From NCBI RefSeq assembly GCF_007896845.1, contig NZ_VOHS01000036.1, forward strand, positions 1-58,723: a stretch of DNA of 58,723 bases. Direction: 5' to 3'. Shown here one piece after another: positions 58,330-58,723 of the stretch. Position 1 is the stretch's first letter; the number at the start of each line of letters is the position of its first letter. The notes below the pieces were generated by a model. That model had not been told where the DNA came from. It saw only the letters and a list, made by a program, of their open reading frames with translations, and searched no databases. A program made the translations under genes and the position numbers. Source of the stretch: Chitinophaga pinensis. Lineage in GTDB: Bacteria; Bacteroidota; Bacteroidia; Chitinophagales; Chitinophagaceae.

Positions 58330-58723
58330 ATGTTAAAGAAATTCATAGAAAGACCGTAGTGGCAACCGTAGTGTCCATTCTCCTGGTCATCCTGGGACTG
58401 TCGACTAAAACGTCTTCCATTCAGATGTTTCCGGATATTGCTCCTCCTACCGTACAGGTAAGAGCCTTCTATCCCGGCGCAAATGCCGAAACATCTTAGA
58501 TCTGTCATTCCTCCGCTTGAAGAAGCAATCATGGTGTAGAAGACATGAGTTATATGAGCTCTTCTGCCACGAATGACGGTTCGCTCGTAATCAGCGTCTA
58601 TTTTAAACTGGGAACCAATGCCGATCAGGCAGCGTGAACGTACAGAACCGTGTATCCTCAGCCACCGGTTTTGCTGCCACCTGAAGTTGTGCAGGCCGGT
58701 ATTACCACCAAGAAAACGCAGAA
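58330..58723 (+). pseudogene. RND efflux permease (HAE1/AcrB-like), 5' part, frameshifted
   Basis: Start at 58330: MLKKFIERP, then the first membrane helix VVATVVSILLVILGL, QMFPDIAPPTVQVRAFYPGANAETS and the conserved GVEDMSYMSS block, all standard for the N-terminus of AcrB-type pumps. Breaks after a single missing base occur near 58356, 58497, 58532 and 58630. The gene runs off the right edge. It would use the proton gradient to extrude drugs via the adjacent adaptor. Confidence 0.8.

Noticed and set aside
1..58723. CRISPR array, prophage or insertion sequence
   Set aside because: No regularly spaced repeats, no transposase or integrase motifs, and no structural phage genes were seen on either strand.

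Overview
The window reads as a chromosomal segment of a Bacteroidota member, most likely family Chitinophagaceae (Chitinophaga-like). This is judged from the gene families (carboxypeptidase-regulatory TonB receptors, DUF1349, GH127 and GH2 enzymes, DUF1275, DUF4261), the AT-rich spacers, a clear Bacteroidota-type promoter (TTTG, 19 bases, TAnnTTTG) in front of a tRNA gene, and the weak Shine-Dalgarno signals. No database search was possible, so family names rest on recognised motifs.

Layout. 1-3.1 kb: a broken S9 peptidase, one small exported protein and a decayed copy of it. 3.1-10.2 kb: a DUF4261 protein, an AraC regulator followed by two short-chain dehydrogenases and two small proteins, a flavin reductase-like protein, an exported peroxiredoxin lacking its peroxidatic cysteine, and an exported unknown. 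10.4-22.1 kb: a TonB receptor with an overlapping thioredoxin-like gene behind a pair of TTAG/CTAA dyads, then a tandem array of three TPR sensor histidine kinases plus a remnant of a fourth, ending in a sigma54-type response regulator. 22.6-33.0 kb: small membrane and cytosolic unknowns, an ATP-grasp enzyme, a lipoprotein, a Bcr/CflA-type efflux pump, a large multi-PAS kinase, a DUF1275 membrane protein and a GH2 beta-galactosidase.

33.2-41.3 kb is the accessory part. Two identical tRNA-Pro(TGG) genes are followed by a coupled AAA-ATPase plus a small protein with a D...ExK nuclease signature, then a type III restriction-modification operon (XRE regulator, mod, res) lying exactly between two paralogous genes of unknown function. 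The ATPase/ExK pair is the best candidate here for an undescribed defence system. 41.3-58.7 kb: MsrA, a LuxR-type regulator, DUF1349, a large TonB-type outer-membrane protein, a sirtuin, a GNAT/unknown/AraC operon, a lipoprotein, a GH127 arabinofuranosidase, an NLP/Vps62-like lipoprotein, an MFS pump, and a TetR-RND efflux operon running off the right edge.

Many genes are broken by frameshifts. Nearly all those examined are restored by adding one base, often in a short A, T or G run, and they cluster at 1-2 kb, 13-17 kb, 38.5-40.4 kb and 56.5-58.7 kb, while long genes elsewhere are intact. This one-directional pattern looks more like uncorrected sequencing deletions than decay. Such genes are listed as pseudogenes but are described by their restored product.
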